Source: Thermomicrobiales bacterium
Lineage (GTDB): Bacteria; Chloroflexota; Chloroflexia; Thermomicrobiales; UBA6265
NCBI GenBank assembly: GCA_030446955.1
Contig: JAUJMG010000088.1
Span: forward strand, 1 to 12,870
Direction: 5' to 3'
Length of the DNA: 12,870 bases
This document shows, one piece after another, positions 1-7,358 of this stretch (position 1 is the stretch's first letter; the number at the start of each line of letters is the position of its first letter). The notes beneath the pieces are model-generated. The model ran no database searches. It saw only the letters and a list, made by a program, of their open reading frames with translations, and was not told the origin of the DNA. Made by a program: the position numbers and the translations under genes.

Positions 1-685
1 GGCCCAGAATTGGCTCCCCCGCTCCTCCGGCACCTCCTCTTTCACGAGATTGAGGATGCCGCCGCCGGCAAGGAACACCAAGGGCGGTGCCAGCGCCCCC
101 TCGAAGATCTCTTGGGTGAGGCCAATGGCCTAGCCGGACAGGTCGGCGGCGCCGAACACCCCGCGACCGAAGCTGCCGTAGGCCCTCCTGTAGTGCTTCA
201 GCAGGCCAAAGTCGATGACCACGAAGTGCAGACCCATGGCCAATGTGAAGAACGGGAGGATCTGGAAGAGACCCTCCTCCCCGCGCTGGTGGAGCGTGTA
301 CCTAATGAGCCCGTTGTGGACGCCAAACGAGGCGACATGCAGCCAGAAAACACCCGAGCGGTTGTCGCCCTCGCCTCTGGTGGCACGTTGGCGCCTACGT
401 AAGGGACGCACCGCTCGATGCCGTAGAAGGTAGCGAGACCCAGGAGCGCCAGGAGGTAGACGGGATTCTCGAGGCCGCTCCACCGCTCGCCCGCAGCCTC
501 CGCCACGGTCTCCTGCGCCTCGCTTAAATCAGGCAGAAGATGGACGAAGACGTAGGCGACGGAGACGTCGTCAGCCATCGAGAGCCAGGCGCTACGCGGC
601 TTCCCTCAAGGAAGCGCAACGTCCCGCCGGCGACGTCCACGAGTGCCAGAGCGGCAACCGCCAGGAGGGAGACGAATCAGGTCAT
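1..685 (-). pseudogene. Decayed ZIP-like multi-pass membrane protein
   Basis: A single protein can be followed across all three minus frames. It starts at an ATG (683-685) behind a GGAACC-type ribosome site. An in-frame TGA follows two codons later (677-679), then a hydrophobic stretch ending in SRWL. The frame changes near 575-580 to give ADDVSVAYVFVHLLPDL and, further on, a VYLLALLGLATFYG helix. It changes again near 360-385 to give GVFWLHVASFGVHNGLI and an ILPFFTLAMGLHFVVIDFGL helix. A TAG at 130-132 interrupts it, after which AIGLTQEIFEGAL and NLVKEEVPEERGSQFW continue to the window edge. The HLLP motif and the series of helices recall ZIP-family metal permeases and their relatives; the family name is recall and tentative. 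Two stops and two frame changes make a dead gene the simplest reading, although sequencing error could explain some of them. Confidence 0.7.
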
Positions 686-850
686 GAAGTGGTTCCTTCC
701 CTATCAATTGCTTGAAATTCGCATCTCCCTTGACGACGATGACGCGCATTCACCGCTGCGCTACGCCACGGGTGCCACGACGGGATGACTTCATCCAGCC
801 CGCTTGGTGCGGTTCGGCAGGACGCTTGCTCCACGATCTCCCTACCGTAA

Positions 851-2056
851 TTAGGGTCTCCTTGGACCCGTCCCCTGCTGCGGTAGCTCGCCGAGCGTCA
901 CGGGGAGTCTCAGCTCTTCGCCGTTACGGTGCACGATCACGTCCACAGTGTCGCCTGGCTTGTGCTCGAACAACCGCTCGCTGAACGAGTTCTCTTCGTC
1001 GACCCGCTGGCCGTCAACTGCCAGGATGAAGTCACCTTCGCGCACACCGGCCTGTGCGGCTGGCCCGCCCGGCGCCAACCGTCGGACATACACGCCATGG
1101 TCCACGGGCAACCCGTACTGACTGACGAGTTCCTCCGTGATCGGCACCAAGTCGACCCCGATCGCTGGGTAGGCAACACGGCCTTCCGTGATGAGTTGTT
1201 CGGCGATCTTGGCGACGGTATTCGACGGAATAGCAAAGAAGAGCCCCTGCGCGGGGATGCCCTGGTTCGTTTCCGGAATCCCCAGGGTGTTAACCCCGAC
1301 GACCTCCCCCAAGAAGTTGAACAGCGGGCCGCCCGAGTTGCCCGGGTTGATCGCCGCGTTGTGCTGGATCAAGTTGCTGTATCCGGGTTCACCCTGGTTT
1401 GGGGCACCGGGGAAGTCGCGCCCAAGGGCGCTGACGATGCCGTCGGTGACGGTGTTGGTGAAGGACCCGAGTGGCGAGCCAATCGCCAAGACCGGCTGTC
1501 CCGGCTTCAGAATCTCCGAATTGCCGAAAGGAACGGTCGCTGGGATACCGCCCTCGACGCGGACCACCGCGAGATCGCTGAGTGGGTCGGCGCCAACCAG
1601 GCGAGCTGGCCGCTTCTCACCATCGGCGAAGATGACCTCGAAGCGGTCGCCGCCCCGCACGACGTGCTCGTTGGTGACAACGTGGCCCTGGCTGTCGACG
1701 ATGAAGCCAGTGCCACGGCCAGCTTCCTGCGCCGGCGCCGAGCCAAAGCCGCCAGCCTGGTGCTCGTTGATGACAGTGACGACCGCCGGGCTCACTCGGT
1801 CTACGACCTCGACGGCACTTGCAGGTTCCGCACGCTCTTGGTCCGTCCGACCAGTTTGCTCCCCGCGCTCAGCCGGCACTGTCCCCGCGACGGCGGCTGC
1901 CGTTGGCCCATCATCTCTGGATTCACCAGGGATGCTTGTCGACGTTGCAGGCGGCAGGTCCGTGCTGCCCGACTCGTTCTCCTCGCCTCCGCTGCAGGCG
2001 GCAAGCATGAGGACGAGCAGTGGTGCCAGGAGGAGGTGATGGTGGATGCGAGACAT
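851..2056 (-). CDS. htrA: HtrA/Deg-type serine protease with PDZ domain, lipoprotein
   Basis: A 401-residue envelope protease expected to degrade or process misfolded exported proteins. The N-terminus is a lipoprotein signal peptide with lipobox LAAC and lipid-acceptor Cys21. A low-complexity linker (about 22-80) follows. The trypsin-like domain (about 82-295) carries the complete triad: His131 in TNEHVV, Asp161 in SDLAVV and Ser241 in NPGNSGGP. A single PDZ domain spans about 300-390, with the VREGDFILAVDG core. The start is fixed by AGGAG five bases upstream of ATG. It is closely similar to the protease at 7935-9023 over the protease and PDZ parts but differs in export signal. Its promoter carries a six-unit direct-repeat array (2153-2213) which the paralogue lacks. 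Length and architecture are normal for one-PDZ bacterial Deg proteases. The family is certain; the substrate is unknown. Confidence 0.96.
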   Translation of the reverse strand: MSRIHHHLLLAPLLVLMLAACSGGEENESGSTDLPPATSTSIPGESRDDGPTAAAVAGTVPAERGEQTGRTDQERAEPASAVEVVDRVSPAVVTVINEHQAGGFGSAPAQEAGRGTGFIVDSQGHVVTNEHVVRGGDRFEVIFADGEKRPARLVGADPLSDLAVVRVEGGIPATVPFGNSEILKPGQPVLAIGSPLGSFTNTVTDGIVSALGRDFPGAPNQGEPGYSNLIQHNAAINPGNSGGPLFNFLGEVVGVNTLGIPETNQGIPAQGLFFAIPSNTVAKIAEQLITEGRVAYPAIGVDLVPITEELVSQYGLPVDHGVYVRRLAPGGPAAQAGVREGDFILAVDGQRVDEENSFSERLFEHKPGDTVDVIVHRNGEELRLPVTLGELPQQGTGPRRP

Positions 2057-2105
2057 GCTTGCTCCTCTCGGCCGGGCGGTTCGTTCGGCCCTGCTGGCGT
2101 CCTAG

Positions 2106-2129
2106 GACACCGCCACCGGTGGCGCTGTC
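2106..2129. repeat. 24-bp near-perfect palindrome at predicted transcript start
   Basis: The core CGCCACCGGTGGCG (2111-2124) is a perfect 14-bp palindrome. GACA and TGTC arms extend it to 24 bp with only one mismatched pair (2110/2125). It begins about seven bases after the TAGGTT hexamer of the repeat-array promoter, so it sits at or just after the likely transcription start of the HtrA lipoprotein gene. It could be a repressor operator, or a hairpin at the very 5' end of the mRNA. Confidence 0.6.
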
Positions 2130-2136
2130 TGCTTCT

Positions 2137-2213
2137 AACCTAGCACCCCGCCGGTGAACATGGCGATGAGCGCTCGTGAATCTTGCGGTGAAGAACGGTA
2201 ACTGCTGGTAAAC
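2137..2213 (-). promoter_or_regulatory. Six-unit direct-repeat activator array plus -10 (copy 1)
   Basis: On the plus strand the half-sites are GGTGAAC (2153-2159), GATGAGC (2165-2171), CGTGAAT (2175-2181), GGTGAAG (2187-2193), GGTAACT (2197-2203) and GGTAAAC (2207-2213). Start-to-start steps are 12, 10, 12, 10 and 10 bp. In the gene sense the last TTCACC lies 10 bp before TAGGTT (2142-2137), a plausible -10 element, about 80 bp from the HtrA start codon. The same layout occurs at 3999-4074 and 10382-10457. The geometry fits a PhoB/OmpR-class activator covering the -35 region. The regulator's identity is inference. Confidence 0.8.
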
Positions 2214-2700
2214 GATGTCCATGGGACATCGGCTGGCTACCCCTGGAGGAGAGCCGATAGTCTAGCCGCAACCCTGCCTCGACCCCCGGCACGGAGGCGT
2301 CTGTGCGCACTAGGTCATGGACGCGGATGCGTCGCCCAGCTTCACCCATATCGGCGGAAGCCGGCGAGTCATCGTCGCCGTGATTTGTGGATATCGTCAG
2401 ATAGATCCGGCAGGCGCTCTGCGCCGATCCGAATGCCCGCCCAGACAACTCCTCAACGGGTCGCTCCCCGTGAGGATGCAGCTGTCTTCGCGCCACCGGT
2501 GCCGCTTCACCTTACCGATCAGACAATTGGCACCATCCCAGGCTCAGTGGTTGGGCGGCGAGCTCAATCCGCAGCTCTCCAAGGTCCATCGATCGATGGG
2601 CCTCCTTTGCAGCGACGGCGGCGAAAGGGCCGGCGCTTGGCGACCCTTCGCCCCGGTGCCAGAGGTGCGATGCCGGAGAAGGAAGGCGATCGGCATGCAG
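2214..2700. other. Gene-free stretch between htrA and sodC terminator
   Basis: I find no convincing gene here. The short open frames on both strands lack good ribosome sites, domains or hydrophobic patterns. The only visible structure is an imperfect 22-bp palindrome at 2582-2603, centred on CCATCGATCGATGG (2586-2599), with flanking AGG/CCT arms and one mismatched pair. It might be an operator or a chance repeat of the ATCG unit. The stretch is unusually long for this otherwise compact window and may be the remains of a lost gene. Confidence 0.5.
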
Positions 2701-2734
2701 GGAGGCCGCTGGGATGATTGCCCCAGCGGCCTCC
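2701..2734 (-). terminator. Strong hairpin terminator after sodC
   Basis: A perfect 13-bp stem (GGAGGCCGCTGGG at 2701-2713 pairing with 2722-2734) closes an 8-base loop. It lies 17 bases downstream of the superoxide dismutase stop codon. No T-run follows, as is common in high-GC genomes, so it may act as a weak intrinsic terminator or mainly as an mRNA 3'-end stabiliser. It is the strongest hairpin I see in the window. Confidence 0.75.
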
Positions 2735-2750
2735 GCCATCTGCCCGGCTG

Positions 2751-3878
2751 CTATAACACCGGGGTCGCCTCCATGAAGGCTGTGGCCAGCGCCGTTGCGA
2801 TGACCTGACCGACCGGCGTGCCGGCTTCAGGCGTCGCGGCTCCTGGCGTCCCGGTCGTGGCAGCATTGGGCGGGAAGATCACGCCGCAGACCACGTGCTC
2901 CCCGCTATTGCCAGCGGGATCGGTCTGCAAATCATCAGGGTTAGCGTGAATGACCAACGCGCTGCCGTCAGCATCGGCCAAGTTCGCGAGACTGAAGCTG
3001 TCGGTCGGGATCGACACAAAGACTCGACCGATGGCGTCGGCCATGACGTTGCCAAGGTCGCCGGCATGAGCATCCGGATCCCCGAGTCCGCCATGCATCG
3101 TGCCGGCCGGGTTGAAGTGCCCGCCAGCAGAGGCGAATGGCTGATCGCCTCCGGGGTCGCAGACCCCAGTCTCGTGGACGTGGATGCCGTGCTCACCCGG
3201 GGTCAGACCGTCAGCCGTGACTGAGACGTTAACCCCGGCGTTCTCGACCACCTCGCTGAACAAGGCGCTGCCCACCTCAGTGCCCGCCCGATCGATCAAC
3301 GTCGCGGACACGGAGGTCGTGTCGCCCACGGCCGGTGTCCCAACTTCCGGCGTTCCGGCAGCCGGCGTAGCCTCCGTGCCTAGCGGCTCGACGGTGATTC
3401 GAGTGCCCTGCGCCGTGAAGGGTCCACTGGTGAACTGGACGATCCCGTCCACGGTCATCGCCTCAATGACAAAGACCACGTTGAGGGTGTTCCCGGTGGT
3501 GTCGATCTCCGCCTCCGCCCGAACTCTCGTCGCGCCTGCAAAAGCATCCCCCTCGGTCGTCGCCAAGCCGAGGGCCGTAAACGCCGCCGTCTGGTCGCCG
3601 GTGGCGGTCCATGCTCCATGTCGGCCCCCGGCGACATTTGAACTCACCACGGTTCCGTCGCCGGCAAACGTGTAGAGACTGGGCGTCGCATTGGCCACGT
3701 TTGGGAAGATGATCCAGGAGCCGACAAGGGGATGACCCATTTGGCTGAGCCCGTTTTCAGGTCCTACCACCGGCGTGCCGTCCTGTGCTCGGGTGCCGAC
3801 GGTCCAGCCGGCGGCCAAGAGGCCGACGAGAACGACGGTGAGACCTGAAATCGTCATGCGCTTCATGGAACCCATCAT
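2751..3878 (-). CDS. sodC: Secreted Cu/Zn superoxide dismutase with extra N-terminal domain
   Basis: A 375-residue exported protein. Its signal segment (about 5-31) ends in TRAQ. Residues about 50-165 form a beta-rich domain starting HPLVGSWIIFPN, resembling the lipocalin-like domains of other secreted Thermomicrobia proteins (recall). A Gly-Thr-Pro linker (168-186) leads to the Cu/Zn SOD domain (about 188-335), which converts superoxide to peroxide and oxygen. Copper ligands His233, His235, His254 and His311 are present, as are zinc ligands His254, His262, His271 and Asp274 and the Cys240/Cys331 disulfide pair. The active-site arginine (Arg143 of bovine SOD1) aligns with His328 in GNSGEHVVCG, which is unusual. 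A second Gly-Thr-Pro tract and a short hydrophobic tail end the protein. GGAGG precedes two adjacent ATGs, so translation may begin at 3878 or 3875. It is controlled by the array at 3999-4074 and followed by the hairpin at 2701-2734. Confidence 0.93.
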   Translation of the reverse strand: MMGSMKRMTISGLTVVLVGLLAAGWTVGTRAQDGTPVVGPENGLSQMGHPLVGSWIIFPNVANATPSLYTFAGDGTVVSSNVAGGRHGAWTATGDQTAAFTALGLATTEGDAFAGATRVRAEAEIDTTGNTLNVVFVIEAMTVDGIVQFTSGPFTAQGTRITVEPLGTEATPAAGTPEVGTPAVGDTTSVSATLIDRAGTEVGSALFSEVVENAGVNVSVTADGLTPGEHGIHVHETGVCDPGGDQPFASAGGHFNPAGTMHGGLGDPDAHAGDLGNVMADAIGRVFVSIPTDSFSLANLADADGSALVIHANPDDLQTDPAGNSGEHVVCGVIFPPNAATTGTPGAATPEAGTPVGQVIATALATAFMEATPVL

Positions 3879-3998
3879 CGACCTCCCTGCTCCCGCGGCA
3901 CGTGCGCCTTTGCCCGCGGATCACCAATACGGTATGTCCCAAGGAACCGCGACGTTGCGTCGGTGCCAGCGTGGCGACTCGGGACCCCGTCAATCTTG

Positions 3999-4074
3999 AT
4001 CCTACCGGTAGCCAGTGAACCGCCCGGTGAACACTCGTGAATGCCTCAATGCAGAACGGTGAACGTGGGTGAAC
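3999..4074 (-). promoter_or_regulatory. Six-unit direct-repeat activator array plus -10 (copy 2)
   Basis: Half-sites on the plus strand are AGTGAAC (4014-4020), GGTGAAC (4026-4032), CGTGAAT (4036-4042), a degenerate AATGCAG (4048-4054), GGTGAAC (4058-4064) and GGTGAAC (4068-4074). Steps are 12, 10, 12, 10 and 10 bp, exactly as in the other two copies. An off-phase GGTGAGG follows at 4076-4082. In the gene sense the last TTCACT is 9 bp from TAGGAT (4004-3999), the likely -10 element. The 5' leader to the sodC start would be about 110 bases. Confidence 0.82.
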
Positions 4075-4082
4075 AGGTGAGG

Positions 4083-4305
4083 GAGGTGTGGTCCGGCTGG
4101 GTGCGTTACAGGGGACCGTCGTTGGGGATCGTGGTGGGGGTGAAGTGTCTGCACCGAGTCCGCCCCGTCGCGTGCTTCGGCGACAGCACCGGCAAGTCTT
4201 ACGCTCGTGCTGCCGGATGACCTGCAGAAGTTGGACGCGCCTCCGCGATCGCGGCTAGGTGTCACCGGCATTCATGCCCTGCTTGAGCGATGTGTAGCCC
4301 GGTTG
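4083..4305. other. Gene-free spacer between exporter end and sodC promoter
   Basis: With the array it makes a gap of about 430 bases between the exporter stop and the sodC start. I see no gene in it. A perfect 12-bp palindrome, CCGCGATCGCGG (4243-4254), containing the octamer GCGATCGC, lies about 50 bases downstream of the exporter stop codon and may form part of its 3' end. No T-run accompanies it, so I do not call a terminator. Confidence 0.45.
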
Positions 4306-6684
4306 CTAGGAGCCAGTGACGCCCTCCGCTCTGGCCGCCACCACCGGCTCGTGAACGTGGGCCTCGGCGAGATCGACCCGCGGGGTGACTCGCTCCAGCC
4401 AGGCCGGGAACCACCAGTTCCACCGTCCCATGAGTTGCATCAGCGCCGGTACGAGGACAATGCGGACCAGGGTGGCGTCCACGAAGATGGCAACGGCAAG
4501 TGAGAATCCCAGCGCCTGAATCTCCATCACCCGCGTGAACGTGAACGCCGCAAACACCGCCACCATAATGGCCGCAGCAGAGGTGATGACCCGAGCTGTG
4601 TGCTGCAGGCCGTGGGCGACGGCGATCTCGTTGACGCGGGTGCGCTCCCACTCCTCCTTCATGCGTCCCAGCAGGAACACCTCGTAGTCCATCGACAGCC
4701 CAAACAGGATGGTGAAGGTGAGTAGCGGCAGGTAGACCTGAGTCGTGCCGGGGGAGGTGAACTCGAAAAACTCCTCGCCGGCTCCTTCCTGGAACACCAA
4801 GACCAGCATCCCGTACGCCGCGCTGATGCTGAGCAGGTTCATGATGATGGCCTTGATCGGGAGAATGAGGCTCCGGAAGATCACGGCCAGGAGTAGGAAC
4901 GACATCCCCACCACCAGCCCGCCGACGATCGGCAGCTTCTCCGCCGACTCGTCGGAGATATCCACAATCTGGGCGGTCAATCCTCCGACGACGACATCCG
5001 CGCCTGCCCCGCCGCTCACGCTCGGAACGATGGCCTCCCGAATGCGGCGCAGGAGCTGAATTGCAGCGTCCGTATTGGGTCGCGCGTGGGGAATGACCCT
5101 GATAACCGTGACGTCGCGGCCTTTCCCAAAATTGACCAGGTCACTCAAGGCCGATGTCGCTTGTGGGATCCGGGCCGCCGTCTCGAGCGTCGCGGTCGAA
5201 TGGTTGCCGACAAACTGATCGAGGAGCTTCGTCACGGAGATGACTCTGGCGACGCCGCCTTCGGCTTCCAGCGCCGAGGTGAGCCGGGCGACGGTGGCCA
5301 AGTCGTCGTCGTTGAGGGGGCCATCTGGACTCACCACGACGACTTGAATTGGCGAGATGACTCCCTCATTGAAGTCCTGGGCGAGGATCTCTCGTCCCTT
5401 CCCGGAAGACTTATGGTTCAAGTCGGAGGTGCCGGTACTCAGGCCGAGCTCGACATCGGTCACGGGCGCGGTCATGGCTAGCAAAATGAGGACGGCGCCG
5501 ATCGCCCACAACCCGGGATGACGCATGATCAGTCGTGCCCACCGCGCCCAAAGTCCGCCTTCCGGCGCCGGATGCGCCCCTGGGCGGCCGAGGAAGGGGA
5601 TGGCCAGGGTGTCGACACGGTGGCCGAGCGCCGCGAGTGCGGAGGGCACCAGGGTGAGGGCGCCCGCGATCATCACGCCGACGCTGGTGATCGCGCCGAC
5701 GGCCAACTCGTGGAAGATTTGCGCGTCGACGAGCAGCAGGCCGGCCAGGGAGAGCAGCACGGTCACGCCCGAAAAGAAGACCGTCTTGCCGGCGGTGGCG
5801 ACCGTCGCCGCGACCGCCTCCGCTGGGCTCGCGCCGTGGGCCAGTTCCTCCCGATACCGGGTCACGACGAAGAGCGAATAGTCGATGCCGACACCGAGGC
5901 CAAGCATGGTCGCAATGTTCGGCACGAAGAGGTTGAAGCTCATGAACGATGTGGCCGCGCCCAGCACACCAAACGCAACGCCGCCGCCGACGAGGGCCAA
6001 CAGGATTGGGATCCCGGCGGCGACGAGCGACCCGGATGTCAGCACGAGGATGAGCAACGCTACGGGCAGACCCAGCCGTTCCGCTCGAGCCAGGTCTTCA
6101 CGTTCCTGCTGCACGAGGTCGGCGACGAGGGGCGACTTGCCGGTGAGGTAGACGCGCACGTCATCGGTCGCGACTGCCTCGACCCTGCGCGTGAGTTCCG
6201 GCGCGAGCTGTTGCCGTGAGCGCCCGGAGCCGCTCAGGCCGACCACCGCGGCCGCCACATGCCCATCCGAGGAGACCTGGTCGGTGGCGCGGGGATCGAG
6301 CGGGCCCACGATGCCGACCACCTGGGGCAGGTCAACCACTGCCGCGATCGCATCCGCCACAACACGCTGGTAGGCGGGGTCTCGCACGGTCAACCGATCG
6401 GACTGGAAGACAATGAGATCCCGCTCATTGAACGGACTGGTGAACCGCTCGTCGAGCAACTCCTCGGCGCGCTCCGACTCGGAACCCAGGACCCCGAGGG
6501 GCGGCCCGGTCAGCGCGTTTTCGAAGCGGGGCAGAAGGACCAGGCTTGCCAGAAGAAGGGCGACCCAGCAGGCAATCGCGACCCAGCGATAGCGCGCCAG
6601 GGCGTAACCAAAGCGGTAGAAGGTCAGCGGTTTGCCACCGTAGGCATGGGATTTGGGATGCCGAACGTGACGGGATGACGTCAT
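4306..6684 (-). CDS. MMPL/RND-family exporter
   Basis: A 792-residue inner-membrane transporter of the MMPL branch of the RND superfamily, proton-driven exporters of lipids or hydrophobic compounds. The protein is two homologous halves. An opening helix (about 35-52) is followed by a large extracytoplasmic loop (about 53-205) and five helices containing GLGVGIDYSLF (Asp268/Tyr269). A helix near 390-408 leads to the second loop (about 409-585) and five more helices with FGLSMDYEVFL (Asp666/Tyr667). The paired Asp-Tyr motifs mark the proton relay and are intact in both halves. The start at 6684 is the only ATG that keeps the N-terminal region; its ribosome site is weak (AGGCAGCG). It lies downstream of the receiver-only response regulator with a 174-base gap. 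I see no partner fusion protein or outer-membrane channel. The substrate cannot be inferred. Confidence 0.93.
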   Translation of the reverse strand: MTSSRHVRHPKSHAYGGKPLTFYRFGYALARYRWVAIACWVALLLASLVLLPRFENALTGPPLGVLGSESERAEELLDERFTSPFNERDLIVFQSDRLTVRDPAYQRVVADAIAAVVDLPQVVGIVGPLDPRATDQVSSDGHVAAAVVGLSGSGRSRQQLAPELTRRVEAVATDDVRVYLTGKSPLVADLVQQEREDLARAERLGLPVALLILVLTSGSLVAAGIPILLALVGGGVAFGVLGAATSFMSFNLFVPNIATMLGLGVGIDYSLFVVTRYREELAHGASPAEAVAATVATAGKTVFFSGVTVLLSLAGLLLVDAQIFHELAVGAITSVGVMIAGALTLVPSALAALGHRVDTLAIPFLGRPGAHPAPEGGLWARWARLIMRHPGLWAIGAVLILLAMTAPVTDVELGLSTGTSDLNHKSSGKGREILAQDFNEGVISPIQVVVVSPDGPLNDDDLATVARLTSALEAEGGVARVISVTKLLDQFVGNHSTATLETAARIPQATSALSDLVNFGKGRDVTVIRVIPHARPNTDAAIQLLRRIREAIVPSVSGGAGADVVVGGLTAQIVDISDESAEKLPIVGGLVVGMSFLLLAVIFRSLILPIKAIIMNLLSISAAYGMLVLVFQEGAGEEFFEFTSPGTTQVYLPLLTFTILFGLSMDYEVFLLGRMKEEWERTRVNEIAVAHGLQHTARVITSAAAIMVAVFAAFTFTRVMEIQALGFSLAVAIFVDATLVRIVLVPALMQLMGRWNWWFPAWLERVTPRVDLAEAHVHEPVVAARAEGVTGS

Positions 6685-6766
6685 GGCTTCGCTGCCTGCC
6701 CTTCTCGCCGTTTCAACGGGTGCCTTGCTCCAGGTCTGCTTCCTTTCGTCTCATTGACAGCATCCA

Positions 6767-6785
6767 AGGGGGGAGTCGGCCCCCT
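6767..6785 (-). other. G/C-rich hairpin upstream of exporter
   Basis: AGGGGG (6767-6772) pairs with CCCCCT (6780-6785) across a 7-base loop. It sits about 80 bases before the exporter start, in what would be its leader or the 3' trailer of the response regulator. No T-run follows on the minus strand. It could be a weak terminator, an attenuator or chance. Confidence 0.3.
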
Positions 6786-6831
6786 GTCTGCCTGCTCAAA
6801 CTGTCATGTCCTGCTTACGGTGCTTCGTCGG

Positions 6832-6847
6832 CCCCGGATTGCCGGGG
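6832..6847 (-). terminator. Short hairpin after response regulator
   Basis: CCCCGG (6832-6837) pairs with CCGGGG (6842-6847) around a 4-base loop, 11 bases downstream of the response-regulator stop codon. No T-run is present, so termination would be weak. Position and stability are the only support. Confidence 0.4.
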
Positions 6848-6858
6848 AACCTCTGCAC

Positions 6859-7272
6859 TCAGGGGTGAGCAACCCGAGCCAGCCCAGATTGAGTCAGACC
6901 TCCGCGCACCATTGCCAGGAGGTCGTCAATATCGAACGGTTTCCGGATCATCGCAACACCTTGCCGAGCCAGGTCGTCCTCGACCGCATTCATGACCCGG
7001 ACCGCGCCTGTGCAGACGACCACCGGGATGTGCGTGGTGTCCGTGTCCTGCTTCACCGCTTGAATGAGCGGCACGCCCAGTGTCTCCCCATGGAAGACGA
7101 GGTCGAGGATGATGAGGTCGGCTTTGGCCCGCTTGATCTCGTCGATGCCCCCATCAGCTTGAGCGGTTAGCGAAACCTGATAGCCCTCCGTCCTCAGAAT
7201 CTCGCCGTAAAGGTCGAGGACGGGTTGCGCGTCATCGATGACCAGAATGTGAGGTCGGTGGCGTTCGGTCAT
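6859..7272 (-). CDS. Receiver-only response regulator
   Basis: A 137-residue cytoplasmic CheY-like protein that is a receiver domain with almost nothing else. The acidic pair Asp13/Asp14 (VIDDAQ), the phosphoacceptor Asp57 (IILDLVF), Thr88 (VVVCTGA) and Lys111 (RKPFD) are all present, so phosphotransfer should work. There is no DNA-binding or enzymatic output domain, so it must act by protein contact or in a phosphorelay. No histidine kinase is in the window. The start is set by GAGGAGG six bases upstream of ATG at 7272; a GTG at 7362 in the same frame would overlap the upstream gene and lacks such support. It follows the cupredoxin-like gene by 86 bases, so the two may be co-transcribed. It cannot by itself be the protein that binds the repeat arrays. 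Confidence 0.93.
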   Translation of the reverse strand: MTERHRPHILVIDDAQPVLDLYGEILRTEGYQVSLTAQADGGIDEIKRAKADLIILDLVFHGETLGVPLIQAVKQDTDTTHIPVVVCTGAVRVMNAVEDDLARQGVAMIRKPFDIDDLLAMVRGGLTQSGLARVAHP

Positions 7273-7358
7273 CGGGAGCCTCCTCTCCAGCCTGGTGGCG
7301 GTTGCTGAGGCAATCGATAGCTGTGGGAACGACACGCCGGCAGCACGCGATCCGACAT

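Noticed and set aside
929..2143. Long plus-strand open frame (404 codons) antisense to the HtrA lipoprotein gene
   Set aside because: The translation has no recognisable domain, the opposite frame has a complete triad and PDZ domain, and long antisense frames are expected in high-GC coding sequence.
2153..2213. Repeat arrays as a CRISPR or tandem-repeat locus
   Set aside because: Units are only 7 bp with 3-5 bp spacers and occur in three promoter regions; no Cas genes are present.
2317..2808. Plus-strand open frame of 163 codons between htrA and sodC
   Set aside because: No ribosome site or domain, it runs through the sodC terminator into the sodC gene, and its residue mix looks random.
4014..4082. 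Repeat array as replication-origin iterons
   Set aside because: Three copies, each followed by a -10-like hexamer and a start codon, with no replication initiator gene nearby, fit promoters far better.
4002..4271. Minus-strand open frame of 89 codons between exporter and sodC
   Set aside because: It spans the repeat array and the predicted promoter, and has no ribosome site or domain.
5518..6219. Plus-strand open frame of 233 codons inside the exporter
   Set aside because: It lies wholly antisense to well-formed MMPL helices, and its charged, low-complexity translation is typical of shadow frames.
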